This document shows, one piece after another, positions 31,631 through 42,600 of a stretch of 64,000 nt of DNA. A program made the position numbers and the translations under genes. Position 1 is the first letter of the stretch, and each line of letters begins with the position of its first letter. The notes under the pieces were generated by a model. It saw only the letters and a list, made by a program, of their open reading frames with translations, ran no database searches and was not told the DNA's origin. Origin of the DNA: Pieris napi (Eukaryota; Arthropoda; Insecta; Lepidoptera; Pieridae); assembly GCF_905475465.1 (NCBI RefSeq), contig NC_062242.1, forward strand, positions 9,389,501 to 9,453,500. Reading direction: 5' to 3'.

Positions 31631-31697
31631 CCAGCTTTAGAACCTACGTGATTAGGGGTGAGAGTCGCACGCTAAAGCCACTAGGCCATCACTACTA
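31631..31697 (-). repeat. SINE-A copy 4, right half (tRNA-like head)
   Basis: GAACCTACGTGATTAGGGGT GAGAGTCGCACGCTAAAGCC ACTAGGCCA is the head of SINE-A, continuing the left half that stops at 31026. Confidence 0.8.
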
Positions 31698-31744
31698 CTT
31701 AAACACATTTCACAACACACACATGTAATCACCAAGGAGTTTAT

Positions 31745-31955
31745 TGAATGTCAAATTATTATATTATTATTATATAACAATAAAACCAATCTTAAATATA
31801 ATAACTAAAATATATTATTAAAAGAAGTCCCTTTAGGCAAGGTTCCGATGATACTAGCAGCGTTCCCCCTTTGAATAGCTAGACTAAATCTTTGTCCGAG
31901 GTCTCGGTCTGTGATGTCAACTAACCTTTTTGCTATTTCCTTAAGCACCAAGGTG
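31745..31955 (-). pseudogene. 3' fragment of the PD-(D/E)xK-tail LINE
   Basis: AAAAGAAGTCCCTTTAGGCA AGGTTCC and GCAGCGTTCCCCCTTTGAAT are near-identical to 24347-24420. The fragment ends within the segment encoding LVDITG. The left (3') end carries TTATTATATTATTATTATA, a simple-repeat tail. Confidence 0.8.
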
Positions 31956-32330
31956 TATTTGATGTTGGCAATATTCTAAACTGTGTTTTTTGTAATACTG
32001 TTAGTCTAGTATCACAGGACAACATCTATACTATACAACTATAACGTGAGTCATGGTACAAAACGAAGGAAGTTTATTCGCTGAACTAGTGAGTGGCTAC
32101 TTGACACGTATTCGCTCAAGAAACCGGTTAGAGCCATTTTGCAAACCTCTTAACTCGTTTAAGCTGGGCCTGATTTTGTTCCTCCTTGTTAGTTCCATAG
32201 TTCATTCATTCCAAGGCTTTAACGAGAGAGAGTTTTGCTGCCATTCATACGTACCCGTTCTATCCCGGTTGTTTTTTATTAATGTAAATTTTTTTAAGAT
32301 ACTCGTAAGTCTTTTATGTTGCATTCATTT
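31956..32330. other. no gene recognised
   Basis: Spacer; the 96-codon frame at 32053-32343 overlaps the target duplication and start of SINE-B copy 3 and has no recognisable motif. Confidence 0.45.
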
Positions 32331-32562
32331 CTTTTTTTTATGACTCTGGCACGATTTGTGCATTAGCCAGCGTCAAGTATAGGATTTTTTATAATTCGTG
32401 CTTGTCTTTAGAAATTCGACAGTGTCCTCCGGTTTAGGCACTCACCCGGTACCGCACTACTCTCCCAAAGGCCAAGAACAAATTTAAATTAATTTAAAAC
32501 TTGCCCTCGAACCGGGAATCGAACCCGGTACCCCTCACCTAGCTGCCACTTAATAAGACCGC
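32331..32562 (-). repeat. SINE-B copy 3 with 14-bp target duplication
   Basis: Same family as 1661 and 12651; the head is truncated after AATAAGACCGC. It is flanked by TGTTGCATTCATTT at 32317-32330 and 32563-32576. The T run on + (A tail) is next to the left duplicate. Confidence 0.92.
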
Positions 32563-32946
32563 TGTTGCATTCATTTTTTTTCAGTTGTTTATATAAAAAC
32601 ATTTTTTAATTTGGTCTTTTCACCCTAGTCTTTGTATGCTACGATAAATAAAAGTTGTCTATTTCAATTAATTTAGCTTATATATTATTTTATTTAAGCC
32701 TGGTTTGTTAAATAATTCGTAGGAATTTCAGATAATTTAAACAAAATAAGTATAAAAAATTAGTAAAATGTTTAGGAAAAATATTTAAAATCAATTCGAA
32801 AATTATTTTATGTTCATGATTAATGGTTGGACATCATCTTAATTATATTCCTTTTGTCGAAAATTTTTAATTACCTGTAAAAAGTGTCTTTGATATAATA
32901 CAATAATACTAGTTTCGAGCGTTCGACAAAATAATCAAATTATTTC
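32563..32946. other. no gene recognised
   Basis: AT-rich spacer. Confidence 0.4.
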
Positions 32947-33064
32947 GGCCTTATTATAAAATATGGATAAAAGTTGGTACTGAGGTTGTTGCGGTGGTTA
33001 CGATGTTATAAAAATTGTAACCATGGCAACAAACAGCATACTATCTACGGTTTATTATAAGGCC
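32947..33064. repeat. 118-bp inverted-repeat element with X-box-like palindrome
   Basis: GGCCTTATTATAAA at 32947-32960 and TTTATTATAAGGCC at 33051-33064 are perfect inverted copies. Inside, GTAACCATGGCAAC (33017-33030) fits the RFX X-box consensus (GTNRCC...RGYAAC). Similar boxes lie at 42688, 42711, 60679 and 60714 in similar AT-rich contexts. Confidence 0.65.
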
Positions 33065-33877
33065 ATTTTTTTAAATATTACTGTAGAAATCTTGAGTCTA
33101 AACATGTTAATTGTACAAATTGGAAATTTTGTGTACCTAGAAACCCCAAATTTCCAGGGACATAATATTGTTTACGGTATAATTCAATAGACACACTAAT
33201 GAAGCTCCCCAGATCTCAAGTTTCCTATTACTCCTCCTTTAACTACTTATAAACTCGATTTGATATTGTGATTATGAAATTATAAATAAACTTAAGCCTC
33301 TAAGTGGGGTTTTGTGAGCCTTTGTATCGTATCGATTACAATACTTCGTCCATTATATTTTTTTATCATGAAACACGCCTTAAAATTATGTTCAGTACAG
33401 AATAAATTATCATAATTAATTAAACTATAAAACAAATTGACCAATAAAATACAATTTAATGTCTATCTTAATGACAATAAATTTGAAAGATTTTATGGAC
33501 GGGTTCGCGCCGTGATCGGATTCTCGAAAAATTATTTTTAAAAACCTGTTAGCTTTAACAAGATCGAACCGCCATTTAATTATTTTCATCGGCTTCCTTA
33601 CTGACAGCCACAGCTTACGAACTATTAGCTATATTTTACATTTTTAAAAACTTTGTGAACAGGAAGGTTGATAATGTTTTTGCCTATATTGAAAAATACA
33701 AGGAAATATCTCCTTACATTATGAAATTTTGCTATTATCTAGACTCCAGTTAATAAGCCGAAATAATAAAATGGCAATAAATCCAAAAAAATACGTTATA
33801 TAAAAATAAATTGACGAATTATTTGGTCGAAAGTTTCTTTCTATGTTTTAGTGACCCATATTAATATATATTCAGAG
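33065..33877. other. no gene recognised
   Basis: AT-rich spacer; nothing recognised. Confidence 0.45.
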
Positions 33878-34103
33878 GAATGTTGGCCGAGTGGCTTAAT
33901 AGGACTCTCGTCCCTAAGGTACGAATCGCAATGGACTTTCTATGTATGCATTTGACACTCCCTCCGGTGAAGAAAACATCGTGAGGACACCCTCATGCTT
34001 TAGCCATTCAGGCACACAAGGCTGATCAACTTGCCTATTGCAAAAACGATCACGAATTGGATATAGAAATCTGAGGCCCATACTTAAAAGGTTGTAGCGT
34101 ACT
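33878..34103 (+). repeat. SINE-A copy 5 (degenerate)
   Basis: GTTGGCCGAGTGGCTTAATA (A box), GGTGAAGAAAACATCGTGAG and AAATCTGAGGCCCATACTTA mark it; the B box is missing through a deletion. Confidence 0.75.
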
Positions 34104-34296
34104 TCATCATAAATATACCGTACCAATCAAAGACACATTCCGTGAGGCTTATAATAATTTGATTCGAATTCGGATTGGCATAAAATAAATTTTCATGTTT
34201 TTCTTATTTTATATAATTGACCTTTATATGTTACATCTCATAATTATATCAAATGACCTAATGTTATTATAACTTAAAAATTTATATAAAATATAC

Positions 34297-34625
34297 TAGC
34301 GGACCCGACAGACGTTGTCCTGCATGATATTTAAAGCGATTAGGATATTAAACAAAGTATGAAAGTACCGACTGCAGTACCATCTGCCGGGGTGATTTAT
34401 GAATCTAAACGCATACAAAAAAATCATTCAAATCGGTCCAGCCGTTGAAGAGCAGTTCAGTACACACGTACAGTAGAATTATATAAATATATATAAGCTA
34501 TCCTATCTTTTAAGTTAGATCAAACTGCACATGGTGTGCAAATTTGATTGGAATCGGTTAAGTAGTTCAGGAGTCCATAGCGGACAAACTACGTGACGCG
34601 TAATTTATATATATTAAGATATAGC
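34297..34625 (+). repeat. two abutting dispersed repeats
   Basis: CTAGCGGACCCGACAGACGT TGTCCTGC opens the first, with TCGGTCCAGCCGTTGAAGAG CAGTTCAG near its end. The second (from about 34490) repeats the 23403-23530 sequence: GATCAAACTGCACATGGTGT and GGACAAACTACGTGACGCG. Both look like retroelement or Helentron 3' sections. Confidence 0.55.
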
Positions 34626-35516
34626 TGTAGTTTTTTGATAATCAATAAATAAAATAATACTCCTTAAATACCTTAACACAATTTGAGAGTGAGATAGAGA
34701 TTCATGAATGGGGACTTGAGAGTTACTACACACTTCAGAGACTGTGGCAACCCCGGGGCAGAAATAAAAATTCAAATATAAACATTTGAAGGCTAAGTAG
34801 AAACAGACAAAAGAATGTCGTAAATGGCTAATAGTCCGGTCTATTTAAGCCTAAAATCAGGAGGAAGGTTACATAAATTCCCATAAAGCTGAATATTGGC
34901 ATAGTTGTTCAAAACATCATTATAAAGAAAATCTCATAAGTCCTCATCGTTCCGAGGTGTGCTAAAAATTTGGCACGGGGTCAAAGGTCAAAAAAATGAG
35001 TTTTTTGCGATTTTTAGCGAAACGGTGAGTTTTTTCGCAAAATTACCCCAGTACAAAATTGTAGATCACAAAATTCTCTACAAAAAATATATTAATAATT
35101 TTTTTCCTAAAAGCCACCATTTTGGAGATATAACGTTCCGAAAAGTTGGATCAGTCGTAATCCCTCTATTTTGCACACGTACGCCACATATGAAAGTCAC
35201 TAAAGGTGTAATAGAACTAAAATAAGTTCGCTATTATTTATTGTAACTTGCTTATGTAAAATATAAGTTAAACTACGAGAATCTCAGGTATAATGAAACC
35301 CCGTTCCTAAATTTGTACGTCAGTATAACCTTGGGATAACATCTGTCTTTTATTCTATTGTCCGCGTGGCTAGGGTCGTATACCTGCTTTATGTTGGCAT
35401 GCCCAATATATGAAATACATACCGTTATTCTTGAGCGCCACTGCGTAGGGAAAACATGTGCTTATCTTAACCTATCTTTTAACCTATTTTGTGCGTTTTA
35501 GATTTTTATAAGAAAA

Positions 35517-36302
35517 ATGTCAGAATATTGTTTTATTTGTACTCATCTTTTAACTGAAAGTGAAACTGTAACTGTTGATCGTGGTATGAAGACACTGATT
35601 AATGCAAGTGCTGAAAGAGATGATGGATACTCGGAATTTCTTAAAAAACAAAAATCTGTGACAATACATAGCAACTGTCGTAAAATTTATACGCGGAAGT
35701 GTTCTATTGCTGCTGCCATCAAAAGAAAACGCGAAGAACAAGAAGCTAACACATCTACAGGATCTACAGTAAGTAGTCCTCCTCGTACTAGATCCCGTTC
35801 AAGTGATTCAGCTTTTTGTTTTAAAAAACTATGTTTATTTTGTGGCAATAAATTGAATGAAGAGTTGCAGAGAAAAAAATCCTTAGATCGTCGCAGTAAA
35901 ATTTGTCAAGTAAGTACACTCCAATTCAAACATTCAATTTTGGAAGTAGCACGAACTCGTTCCGATGCTATATCGAAAGCTGTTGTTGCTCGAATCGAAT
36001 TTGACTATGATTTAGTTGCTGCTGAAGCAAAGTATCACCAAGAATGTTATACTTCTTTTTTGAAACCGACTACTGGCGGTACAGTTGGTCGTCCTAAAGA
36101 TGAAGCAACAGATCTGGCAATGCAGGAAATATTTACATACATTGAGAGTAGCAATGACTGTCAGTTTACTTTGGCTGAGTTAAAAGATGTTAGCAAAATT
36201 TTAACTTTAGATAACAGGACTATTAAGCTGCGACTTAAACTGAAATATGGCGATAAAATTATTATCACTGAAAAACCGGGAGCGAAAAAACAGTCACCAT
36301 GA
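35517..36302 (+). pseudogene. N-terminal part of a transposon-encoded zinc-finger-like protein
   Basis: The 261-residue frame starts at ATG 35518 or close by with MSEYCFICTHLLTESETVTV. It contains a C-x2-C ... H-x3-C arrangement (residues 5-55, ending HSNCRKIYTRKC) and a second one, CLFCGNKLNEE ... KYHQECYTSFL (about 106-178). It ends LRLKLKYGDKIIITEKPGAK. In related proteins known from insects and cnidarians the text continues into a long middle region after the YGDxI..xE..G.K motif. Here a stop follows at once, so this is the N-terminal piece of an internally deleted gene. It is probably a DNA-binding part of the transposase; that role is inference. Confidence 0.7.
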
Positions 36303-36377
36303 AATTTTAAATCAATCTTGGTCCGAAAATAAAAAAATTAATAAACAAGAAGAACGATTAAATTTATTTTTTTAAAC

Positions 36378-37195
36378 CCGGAAAAGCCCAAAATCAATCG
36401 GAAATATATTCATCAAACAGTTTATCCAATTTTCCTAAATGTCAAAATCATGTATTGTTTCTACACGCAATAACTGGCTGCGATACGACATCTGCTTTTT
36501 ACAGGAGAGGAAAAACAACAGTTTTCAAAATGTTTGAAAAAAAAGATTTACTACAATGTGCTGAAGTTTTTAAAAATAGTAATTCAACTCAACAACATGT
36601 TATCACCAACGGAGTTCAATTTCTTCTTGCTATGTACGGAGCCCCCAAAAAAACCACTTGCTTAGATAAGTTGCGATACACATCTTTCGTGAAAAATACG
36701 CGTAATAAAAAACAAGTCAACTTAGCTTCTCTTCCTCCAACCTCAGTAGCTGCTCATCAACATCTGTTTCGGGTATATTACCAAGTTCAAGTGTGGCTTG
36801 GTAATCAGCTGGACCCTAAAGACTGGGGTTGGAAGTTGATCGACAATACACTAGAGCCAGTTCAAACTTTACTTCCACCAGCACCTGAGAAACTTCTCAA
36901 CACAATATTTTGCAACTGCAAGAAAGGGTGTAGTGCAAAATGTGGTTGCAGAAAAGTTGGACTGTTTTGTTCCCTGGCATGCACACACTGTCAAGGCCGA
37001 TCATGCTCGAATGTTGAGTCACCAACTCTTGAAGATTCGTTTGATACCGATCAGGAATCGCTATTGGGGCAGTTTACGTGTGAAATAGAACAAGAAGAAG
37101 AAGAAGAACAAGAGGATGAACAGGAAGAAGAAGGAGAAGAAGATCAAGAAGAAGAAGAAACAGAAATCTTGGACAGTTATGAATCAGACGACTAA
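36378..37195 (+). pseudogene. C-terminal part of the same transposon protein (TGCDTTS motif, CXC region, acidic tail)
   Basis: The frame is open from just after a TAA at about 36375 and has no good ATG; the first coding text is PGKAQNQSEIYSSNSLSNFP. It contains FLHAITGCDTTSAFYRRGKT, then YQVQVWLGNQLDPKDWGWKL and a Cys-rich region FCNCKKGCSAKCGCRKVGLF CSLACTHCQGRSCSN, whose CxCxxGCxxxCGCRKxGLxCS pattern resembles CXC (tesmin/TSO1-like) motifs. The last 45 residues are Glu-rich. The GCD-TTSAFYRRGKTTVF segment is reminiscent of the GCDY...GIGxxxA helix-hairpin region of FEN/PIN nucleases; this is a hypothesis. The middle several hundred residues of the family are missing between this frame and the N-terminal one. 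Confidence 0.7.
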
Positions 37196-37872
37196 CTTTT
37201 TATTTTAAGTATTTTATTTAATTACACCGCCGTTGTTTTTGCCCACTATAATATATAATATTATTTTGCAATAGTTTTAAAACATATAAAATCTCAGCAG
37301 ACCCGTGGAATAGGCCTACTGGGGAAACCACGTTAAAAAAAACGCGCTTTGTACACTACCTCATAGGTGGCGTGGAAACGTGTGCAAAATAGAGGGATTA
37401 CGACTGATCCAACTTTTCGGAACGTTATATCTCCAAAATGGTGGCTTTTAGGAAAAAAATTATTGATATATTTTTTGTAGGGAATTTTGTGATCTACAAT
37501 TTTGTACTGGGGTAATTTTGCGAAAAAACTCACCGTTTCGCTAAAAATCGCAAAAAACTCATTTTTTTGACCTTTGACCCCGTGCCAAATTTTTAGCACA
37601 CCTCGGAACGATGAGGACTTTTGAGATTTTCTTTATAATGATGTTTTGAACAACTATGCCAATATTCAGCTTTATGGGAATTTATGTAAACTTGAATGTG
37701 TAAATAGACCGGACTATAAAGGTAGTTGTATAAGTGTTTCGGATACTTCGTTGAGAATTAAATGAAAGGACATTTTAAAGTTTTTTCATTGAATTGTTTC
37801 ACGAAGTTTTCATTGAATTGTAAGTAAAACTTGTGAAACGTAAATAATATTTTGTATTACGCCAAGTAATAG

Positions 37873-38135
37873 AGCAGTGTTGGCCTAGTGGCTTCAGCGT
37901 GCGACTCTCATACCTGAGGTCGTCGGTTCGATCCGCGGCGCGCACCAATGGACTTTCTTTCTATGTGCGCATTTAACATTTGCTCGAACGAAAAAGAAAA
38001 ACATCGTGAGGAAACCGACATGTCGTAGACCCAAAAAGTCGACGGCGTGTGTCAGGCACTGGAGGCTGATCACCTACTTGCCTATTAGATTTAAAAATTA
38101 TCATTAAACAGATTCATAAACCTGAGGCCAAGACT
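37873..38135 (+). repeat. SINE-A copy 6
   Basis: GCAGTGTTGGCCTAGTGGCT, B box GGTTCGATCCGCGG, GAAAAACATCGTGAGGAAAC. The 3' end is replaced after CTGAGGCCAAGACTTAAAG by a Helentron-like fragment. Confidence 0.88.
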
Positions 38136-38215
38136 TAAAGATCTTGACCGATTCTCATGAAATTTTGTGTAAATATTGGGTATGTCTGAGAATCGGACAA
38201 CATCTATAATATACG
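38136..38215 (+). repeat. Helentron-like fragment
   Basis: TTGACCGATTCTCATGAAAT TTTGTGT and GAGAATCGGACAACATCTAT are the same sequence as inside 52262-52576. It sits directly at the truncated SINE end. Confidence 0.55.
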
Positions 38216-38750
38216 TATAATATATTCACAATTTTATAGGGTTCATATGTGCCCGCCAACCTTAAACAATAATTGATTTCGCTGGAATTCAAATATAGCT
38301 ATATTATGTGTGTTACCACTAAGCCATAGAATCTTAAGTATGCTAACAATTATTACAGTATGTGTATGTCAAAGACATACATTTTTGTTCAATGTACTCA
38401 AATACTTATTCAACTTCAATAATTAATATTGAAAATATACCGTCAAAAATAAGATTTAACTTATTAAAACAATAAAAACGAAAATCCATAATCTTGATCT
38501 ACTTAACAGTCTGTCGCCAAACATTTGGGAAAGAAGTTTTGAACTTTCCAAAGTCTTTAAACTTGTCAACTCCACAAATAAACTTTTTGGCTTCGAGAAA
38601 GCGATTCTTTTAAAAAAGATAATAGATGTTAAATCGTAAAATTACGTAGAAATCTCTCAATGATACTTATATTATAATATTTAAATTAAGGAAACTGTTC
38701 TATTGCAGTTACGGATAGGTCTCAACTAAATATTAATAATTATATTAATA
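38216..38750. other. no gene recognised
   Basis: AT-rich spacer. Confidence 0.45.
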
Positions 38751-38870
38751 ATATCAAATGAGATTTAATATTAATATAATTTTTACCGGATTGATTAAAA
38801 ATTGTTTTATTATTAAATGTGTGAAAGTTATGTCAATAAAAGACAATATCAAATGAGATTTTTACCGTAA
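38751..38870. repeat. remnant related to the 6854 foldback element
   Basis: TTTTACCGGATTGATTAAAA ATTG and GTGTGAAAGTTATGTCAATA AAAGACAATA match the outer arm and flank of the element at 6811-7044 in inverse orientation; TATCAAATGAGATTT is directly repeated on both sides (38752 and 38849). Confidence 0.5.
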
Positions 38871-39012
38871 CAGCATGCTGGCAGAAATAGCAGGAAGGCT
38901 AGAGGCCTAGGCTGGCCCTTTCATGGTTTATTGCAATGGACTGCATGGCCCGGGCCTACACGGTAAAAATGTGTTTGTGGTTTTGTTGATGTGTGCGGGG
39001 GTTTGTTTTAAG
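38871..39012. other. no gene recognised
   Basis: A short GC-richer patch (GAGGCCTAGGCTGGCCC) with no coding signal. Confidence 0.4.
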
Positions 39013-39402
39013 TTTTGACGGGACAACGTCTTCTGCACGCACGAAAAAACATGACGCATGCGGCGTTACCTCGCTCTGAGGCGTTCCAATTAAGGCTTGA
39101 AGAGCAAGCGAGAGCGCGGAACGAGCGACAAAGAGACACAATCGGCCTCCACGTTCGGCGGCGTTCGTTCGTTAAAAAAATTCCTTAATTGTATTTATGC
39201 GAACAAATAAATGTAGCTTGATCAATTCAATTGTGATTTCCATTCACCTCCTCTATATCCATACAAAATATCTATAAAACAAATAAAATTACAATTTTCT
39301 TTTGAAAAATGCAACCATTCCATCAGTATTTTCTTAATATGACGTTGTCACGTTCAACTATCGTCAGTAAACCGACTTTACAGACAACCGATTTTTATGA
39401 CT
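39013..39402. mobile_element. MITE-H copy 2
   Basis: TTTGACGGGACAACGTC at the left and GACGTTGTCACGTTCAAC near 39352 repeat the ends of 30613-30938, followed by the same CGTCAGTAAACCGACTTTAC tail. This copy has an extra GC-rich interior (GAGCAAGCGAGAGCGCGGAA). Confidence 0.7.
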
Positions 39403-39854
39403 GAATAATTGAATATGCCTTAAAGCAAACCTACTAATACAATATTTAGGACAATATTGTAACTAACACAGTAATAACCATATGGACTTATGATTAGAAA
39501 TTATTATGTACGCTAGAAACTGGTACACAGCAAAACTTCGCTACAAATGAAAGGAGGTAATGTTGAGTAATTTTTATCCAGCTATTGGGCCAAACACAAG
39601 CCCTGAATAATTGTCGCCACACGTCATACTTATAATTCTTATAACGGACCACCCAGTCGGATCATTAGTGTTTTTGTAACACTTGTCGGTATAAATTGCT
39701 TTCGGAGCCATCCATCATTCGCACGTGTTACTGAATGAGATCACGTACGTGTTAAAATTAAAAATGCTTTACTATATATAATAATTAGACTTTCTACAAT
39801 ATGAACCATTAAGTGAGTGCAATATATTTGGTTCTGAAAAATTGCGCTGGTCAG
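39403..39854. other. no gene recognised
   Basis: Spacer without recognisable features. Confidence 0.4.
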
Positions 39855-40215
39855 TGGTCACACACGATAGAGTGTTAAGAGAAGTTGTTCGGTCTAATAT
39901 CTGCAGCTGAGTTTTATTATCGGACGTCAAGGCACAATACAAAATACCATCCGTATCACCTCGACGCGGACGTCCGTCGTTCCACAACTGAGCGTTTTCT
40001 AAGACAGTTTTTACCGCGAACCACCACTATGTGGAACAGCGGCCCACTGAAGTATTTCCGAACCTATTCGACTTAGGGAACAAGAAAAGAGTGTACCAGT
40101 TATTGAAAGGCCAGCAACGCACTTGCGAGCCGTCTGGCAGTGTGAGGGTCCATGGGAGGCGGTATCACTTAACATCAGGTGAGCCTCCTGCCCGTTTGCC
40201 TCCTATTACATAAAA
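39855..40215 (+). pseudogene. LINE-1a ORF C-terminal tail (frameshifted)
   Basis: The frame at 39885-40070 reads HPYHLDADVRRSTTERFLRQ FLPRTTTMWN, and after a one-base shift the next frame reads TEVFPNLFDLGNKKRVYQLL, then CEPSGSVRVHGRRYHLTSGE. The LPRTTTxWN...EVFP...LG..K.R.Y..LKG motif is the C-terminus of a LINE reverse-transcriptase ORF, in the same family as 1-92 and 51296-51671. Confidence 0.78.
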
Positions 40216-40659
40216 AAAGAAGATTATCACTGTCTTAACCGTATATTTTGAACTTGCTACTCCAAAATATTATTACCTGCACTAATTAATTGATTGTTTT
40301 ATATAATTAACTGTTCTTGACATGTGTCAAAGACAACAAAATCTTTTATAATATTAGTAACAACAGTTTGACATAGTCAAAGTTCTATATTTGACGTAAT
40401 AACTTTCGGGATACAAATAAAGTACCTCCAGCCGTATTACAGCGGTATAAAGGTTCTGTATTGCTTTTTTAACTTGAATAAAAATCATTTACTTTCCTTT
40501 TATAATTCTATTAAAATTACTATAATTAGTAATATAGTTTTATTATATAACAACTATTGTAATACTAACAATAACACAATAACTAACCTTAAAATTTTTT
40601 TAACAACAAAGTAACAATATAAATAATTAAAAAAAAAATTAAAATAAAAAAAAATTAAA
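40216..40659. other. no gene recognised
   Basis: AT-rich spacer. Confidence 0.4.
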
Positions 40660-40840
40660 AAGTTTGGTCCCTGTGGCAGTGTACCTTTAACGCTGGCAGC
40701 ATTTCCTCGCTGTATCGCGATACTTATTCGTTGAGCCAGAAAAGTGCCAGCTCTGGGTCACCGGTACTATCTACTAGGCGCCAACTTAAATCTTTAATAG
40801 TCAAGGGTCTCTACTCCAAAGGGAACAAACATTACACTAG
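40660..40840 (-). pseudogene. diverged fragment of the PD-(D/E)xK-tail LINE
   Basis: GTCCCTGTGGCAGTGTACCT and CTGGCAGCATTTCCTCGCTG align with 24366-24430 and code on - for a degenerate QRGNAASVxGT segment; CAAGGGTCTCTACTCCAAAG GGAAC matches the FxPFGxETLG part. Confidence 0.65.
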
Positions 40841-41647
40841 AAGCTAGCATGTTATTTGGTTGATTCTTCATTTATTCCTAATTGTTTAGGACCTTGATTG
40901 AAATATTCCTCCAGGGTAAGCCAGCTATTTTGATATGGTCATCCCATCGCATTTATGATATAAGCCAATTGCCGACTTTATATCTTCCATTTGGAAACCT
41001 TATAGTTTAGAATAGAAAAGCTTTTTCCTGCTTTCCACAAACATAAACAATTTTACGTTTAATAAGCAATTACATAATATCAAGATATAAAATTTGTATA
41101 TTCTTCATACGATCTACTAAAAATTCAATCTAGTCAGAGCGAACTTTGCCAAAGTGTTATTTTAACTGCGCAAGATAATACAAGTTTATTTGAATACACG
41201 CCAAAGTATAGTAAGATATTGCTTCCGCTATCAGAATAAGCCAAATCTTTATTTTTATTTAAACCAGTTTAAGTAGACCTTACGATTGTAACTCGGCACA
41301 TTTGTTAATAGATCAAGTTTATGTGGTTACTTTTAGGTATGTTTATAATTATAAAAGTAAGACGTAAAGTATTTCAACGTTTAGGAATAACAAATATACG
41401 TTCTTATTTCAAACTTATTTATAACTTCAAATTGAAAGTTGTAAGACGTTAGTTACTTGAGTGTTTAGATTGTTTAAAAACTGCCCGACTTCTCACTATT
41501 GTATCCGTAACCATAACAAATTATATACCTAAACCTTCCTCAAGAATCTCTCTATCTATTGGTGATAGATAGAGAGTTTATTGAAAAGAGACAGATGCTG
41601 CGTAGGACTTTGTATTAGTAAAGGACAAAGTTGAAATGACTTGAAAC
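40841..41647. other. no gene recognised; one short perfect hairpin
   Basis: AT-rich sequence with a perfect 12-bp-arm hairpin at 41548-41576 (CTCTCTATCTAT, loop TGGTG). Confidence 0.5.
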
Positions 41648-41838
41648 AGTGGCGCTACAACTCTTTATTTTGCCTCAATATTCTGCATATGTTTTCTTTA
41701 TTGTCAATTTGGTGCAGGCCTCCTATGCCTGACATGGTGTTTAGGTGATAATCATGTCGTATATATGTACGCATAAAATAAATAGTCTTAGGTGCACAGT
41801 TGTGTTTTTAGAGTCTCGAGATTAGGCCATCACTGTTT
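41648..41838 (-). repeat. SINE-A copy 7 (very degenerate)
   Basis: CAGTGGCGCTACAACTCTTT at the left, CCTCCTATGCCTGACATGG in the middle and AGGTGCACAGTTGTG plus TTAGGCCATCACTG at the right are the family landmarks in order. Confidence 0.65.
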
Positions 41839-42469
41839 CGATATCCGTTAGGTTTTTAATACTAGATATTGTTCACTTAAAGAGGATAAAATACTCGATT
41901 TTTTCTTCGAGTAGGAGTCTAATAGTTGAAGCATCTTGATCAAACTCAAGAGGTCATGAATAAATTTTCTTTGTGTACGCGAAATTCACTAAATAGCTAT
42001 CAAAACAAAATACTGTGATAATAAATGCAAGTTTTAATTTTAACTACAGGATGCGATAAGCTCTGTTCTGACGTTATCTGATTACCCATGTTTATTAATT
42101 ACAAAAACGGTCAAGTGAATACCGATATTATAAAGTTCGGTTCTGTAGCTTTAAAGGATAACATATGACAAGTAATTTCAAAATGCAGATGTACAAATAC
42201 TGGATAAGCAAATAAATACATATCACAAAAAATTAATTGTATAAATAATTTATTTATATTATCACGTGTTTACCAAAGTGATAGGCAGAGACCACGGATT
42301 TCTTGCTATTTCTTCCTGGATTTGGTCCAGGTATGTACCATAAGGCCTAAGCAACCCGATTTCACCACCCACACCATTGCCTTATATATATATATATCCT
42401 AATAAAAATAGAAAAATAATAAATTAATACAGCAAAGTTCAATTTCTTTGATTCATGAAGAACTTCTTT
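41839..42469. other. no gene recognised
   Basis: AT-rich spacer; includes a short (TA)n run near 42384-42397. Confidence 0.45.
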
Positions 42470-42600
42470 CCTTACTTGATTTGCCTGAAAGAAATCGCTT
42501 GTTAGCAATAAGGCTGTCCGTTGTCTTTTAACTTATATAACTTGTTTTTTAATATGTATGTTTAAGGTAACGAAGTTGAAATAAATAAATGAATGTCATG
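42470..42600 (+). repeat. LINE 3' end, diverged copy
   Basis: TTTGCCTGAAAGAAATCGCT TG, GCAATAAGGCTGTCCGTTGT and the GAAATAAATAAATGAATG end resemble 28240-28370. Confidence 0.5.

Larger units (their letters stand above)
34832..37716 (+). mobile_element. DNA transposon with about 340-bp TIRs (TGCDTTS/CXC protein family)
   Basis: The termini TAGTCCGGTCTATTTA and its complement close a 2,885-bp element. Inverted copies extend over 34832-about 35205 and about 37355-37716 with small indels, and include CCTCATCGTTCCGAGGTGTG, AAATTTGGCACGGGGTCAAA and GGATCAGTCGTAATCCCTCT. A TAA lies directly outside each end (34829-34831 and 37717-37719), a possible 3-bp target duplication. It carries two ORFs that are the N- and C-terminal parts of one larger protein. 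I cannot place it in a named superfamily. Confidence 0.85.

Noticed and set aside
37074..37192. Glu-rich stretch as a separate functional domain
   Set aside because: It is a GAA/GAG-rich low-complexity tail, probably a slippage product at the end of the transposon ORF.
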